A stretch of DNA of 6,731 nt, from positions 1-6,731 of the forward strand of contig JARYMD010000239.1 of the NCBI GenBank assembly GCA_029907285.1. The letters are read 5' to 3'. This stretch comes from Verrucomicrobiota bacterium (GTDB lineage Bacteria; Verrucomicrobiota; Verrucomicrobiia; Limisphaerales; J093). The notes beneath the pieces are model-generated. The model did not search any database. It saw only the letters and a program-made list of their open reading frames with translations, and was not told the DNA's origin. The position numbers and the translations under genes are program-made. Positions 5,587 through 6,731 of this stretch are shown piece after piece (position 1 is the first letter of the stretch; every line of letters starts with the position of its first letter).

Positions 5587-6633
5587 ATGCAGCCACAAGC
5601 TCCCCAAGCAGCCGCTCCATCCGCCATGCCAGACCGGCCCATTGTCGTCGCTACACGAGGGAGTGCACTGGCGCTCGCTCAAACAAACATCGTGCTCGGC
5701 CTCTGCCGCGCCGCATTCCCAAAACTCAGGTTCGAGCTGAAGATCATCAAGACAACCGGCGACAAGCTGCAGCGCGCTTCAATGGCACAGCGTGCAGCCC
5801 CAGTTTCCAAAGGATTGTTCACCAAAGAACTCGAAATCGCTCTGCTGCGGCATCAGGCGGACATGGCTGTGCACAGCCTGAAAGACCTGCCAACGGACCT
5901 TCCTGCCGGACTCAAGCTCGGGGCTGTCCCGAAACGCGCCAGCCACAAAGACGTGCTCATCTGCCGCGCCACAGACCAGAGCCAATCCAGCCAATCGGAC
6001 AGCGTGCCAAAGGAAACCGCTTCCGCGACGCCAACAAATCCAATCTGTGATCCCCGCATATTGCCTCATGGCAGCGTCGTCGCCACAAGCAGCACCCGGC
6101 GAAAAGCTCAGTTGCTTGAACATCGTCCAGACATCACCATCGTCGATATCAGAGGCAACGTGGTTACACGCCTCGAAAAGCTAGCCGCATCCCAGGAAAT
6201 ACACGCAATTGTTCTCGCCCTTGCCGGGCTGGACCGACTGAACTTCAAAATCCGCAGCGACGCCACGCTCGAGGGAGACGCCGTGCCGCCCCGCCTCTCC
6301 GCCTTCGTGATCGAACCCGACATTCTCGTCCCTTGCGTTGGCCAGGGCGCAATCGGAATCGAAATCCGCGCCGACGACGAGCGCATCCAATCAATCTGCG
6401 ACCGAATCGACCATTACAACACAAGACAGTGTGTTCTTGCCGAGCGCACTTTCCTGCACGCTATGGGCGGCGGATGCCAAAGCCCCGTGGCCGCTTATGC
6501 AGAAGTGATTGATGACCGAATTCACCTGCGTGCCGTTTCGTACCGCAGCCGCCACCCTCGCCGCGCCGAAGGAAAACGCCCTGTCGCCGAAGCAATCGCG
6601 CTTGGAGAACAACTGGCCGCAGAAATTTCTTAG
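5587..6633 (+). CDS. hemC: Hydroxymethylbilane synthase (porphobilinogen deaminase)
   Basis: Cytoplasmic enzyme of tetrapyrrole synthesis: it joins four porphobilinogens into hydroxymethylbilane on a covalently bound dipyrromethane primer. From ATG 5587 it has 348 residues (E. coli HemC has 313). Key motifs are all present: VATRGSALALAQ (21-32); KTTGDK (55-60); HSLKDLPTDLP (96-106) with K99 and the catalytic D100; VATSSTRRKAQLL (165-177); DIRGNVVTRLEKL (187-199); CVGQGAIGIEIR (250-261); and MGGGCQSPVAAYAE (293-306), in which C297 is the cofactor-attachment cysteine. Extra length comes from a proline/alanine-rich N-terminal extension (about 1-15) and a Ser/Gln/Thr-rich insertion at about 130-155, between domain 1 and the TSS-RR strand. 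The C-terminal domain is slightly short but complete in outline. No hemD or hemE follows within the 98 bases left. Identification is certain. Confidence 0.97.
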   Translation: MQPQAPQAAAPSAMPDRPIVVATRGSALALAQTNIVLGLCRAAFPKLRFELKIIKTTGDKLQRASMAQRAAPVSKGLFTKELEIALLRHQADMAVHSLKDLPTDLPAGLKLGAVPKRASHKDVLICRATDQSQSSQSDSVPKETASATPTNPICDPRILPHGSVVATSSTRRKAQLLEHRPDITIVDIRGNVVTRLEKLAASQEIHAIVLALAGLDRLNFKIRSDATLEGDAVPPRLSAFVIEPDILVPCVGQGAIGIEIRADDERIQSICDRIDHYNTRQCVLAERTFLHAMGGGCQSPVAAYAEVIDDRIHLRAVSYRSRHPRRAEGKRPVAEAIALGEQLAAEIS

Positions 6634-6650
6634 CCCGCATATTTCCCAGC

Positions 6651-6663
6651 CCGGCGTAGCCGG
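6651..6663 (+). repeat. Short hairpin after hemC
   Basis: CCGGC, loop GTA, GCCGG: a 5-bp stem starting 18 bases after the hemC stop. No T-run follows. Confidence 0.4.
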
Positions 6664-6678
6664 AACCAAAGTTTCCTG

Positions 6679-6701
6679 GCGGGCACAGACGCTGTGCCTG
6701 C
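6679..6701 (+). terminator. Stable hairpin downstream of hemC, possible 3' end
   Basis: GCGGGCACAG, loop ACG, CTGTGCCTGC: ten pairs with one G-T wobble, 46 bases after the hemC stop. It is the strongest hairpin in the window. There is no T-run, so intrinsic termination is doubtful; it may be a dispersed repeat or a transcript-stabilising 3' structure. No gene is seen in the last 98 bases. Confidence 0.4.
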
Positions 6702-6731
6702 GGACGCTGACGACCGCCCTCAGCCACGCCG

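Overview
The window looks like a chromosomal stretch from a free-living Gram-negative-type bacterium with moderately high GC. The mix of genes points loosely to the Verrucomicrobiota or the wider PVC group: a non-HemE uroporphyrinogen-decarboxylase-fold protein, an MFS carrier with a large extra loop, a sodium:solute symporter beside a tiny membrane protein, and a Tat-signal aldo/keto reductase. This placement is a family-level impression, not a proof. I see no rRNA, tRNA, CRISPR array, insertion sequence or phage gene.

Left and middle (positions 1 to 4290, all on the minus strand). Read in the direction of transcription, the order is: a broken sodium:solute symporter gene (4290 to 3955) that keeps the family N-terminus but lacks most of the protein; a 239-base spacer with small palindromes; a 62-residue single-span membrane protein (3716 to 3528); rarD, an EamA/DMT permease (3515 to 2604), only 12 bases further on; a 200-base gap with a weak promoter; a 569-residue MFS transporter with a GTG start (2403 to 694); and, 9 bases later, a URO-D-family protein that runs off the left edge (684 to 1). 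The last two look like an operon that pairs uptake with processing of one compound.

Right (positions 4583 to 6633, plus strand). A 292-base divergent intergenic region without genes separates the two halves. It is followed by an aldo/keto reductase with a twin-arginine signal and an intact catalytic tetrad. After an 83-base gap with a GC-rich hairpin comes hemC, hydroxymethylbilane synthase of tetrapyrrole biosynthesis, with all key residues and a Ser/Gln/Thr-rich insertion. The last 98 bases hold two hairpins and no gene.

The best points for a second look are the in-frame gutted symporter with its orphaned small partner, a start-stop (ATG-TGA) element exactly where the strong ribosome-binding site of rarD points, and the extra periplasmic domain of the MFS carrier. 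I do not see a clearly new multi-gene system.
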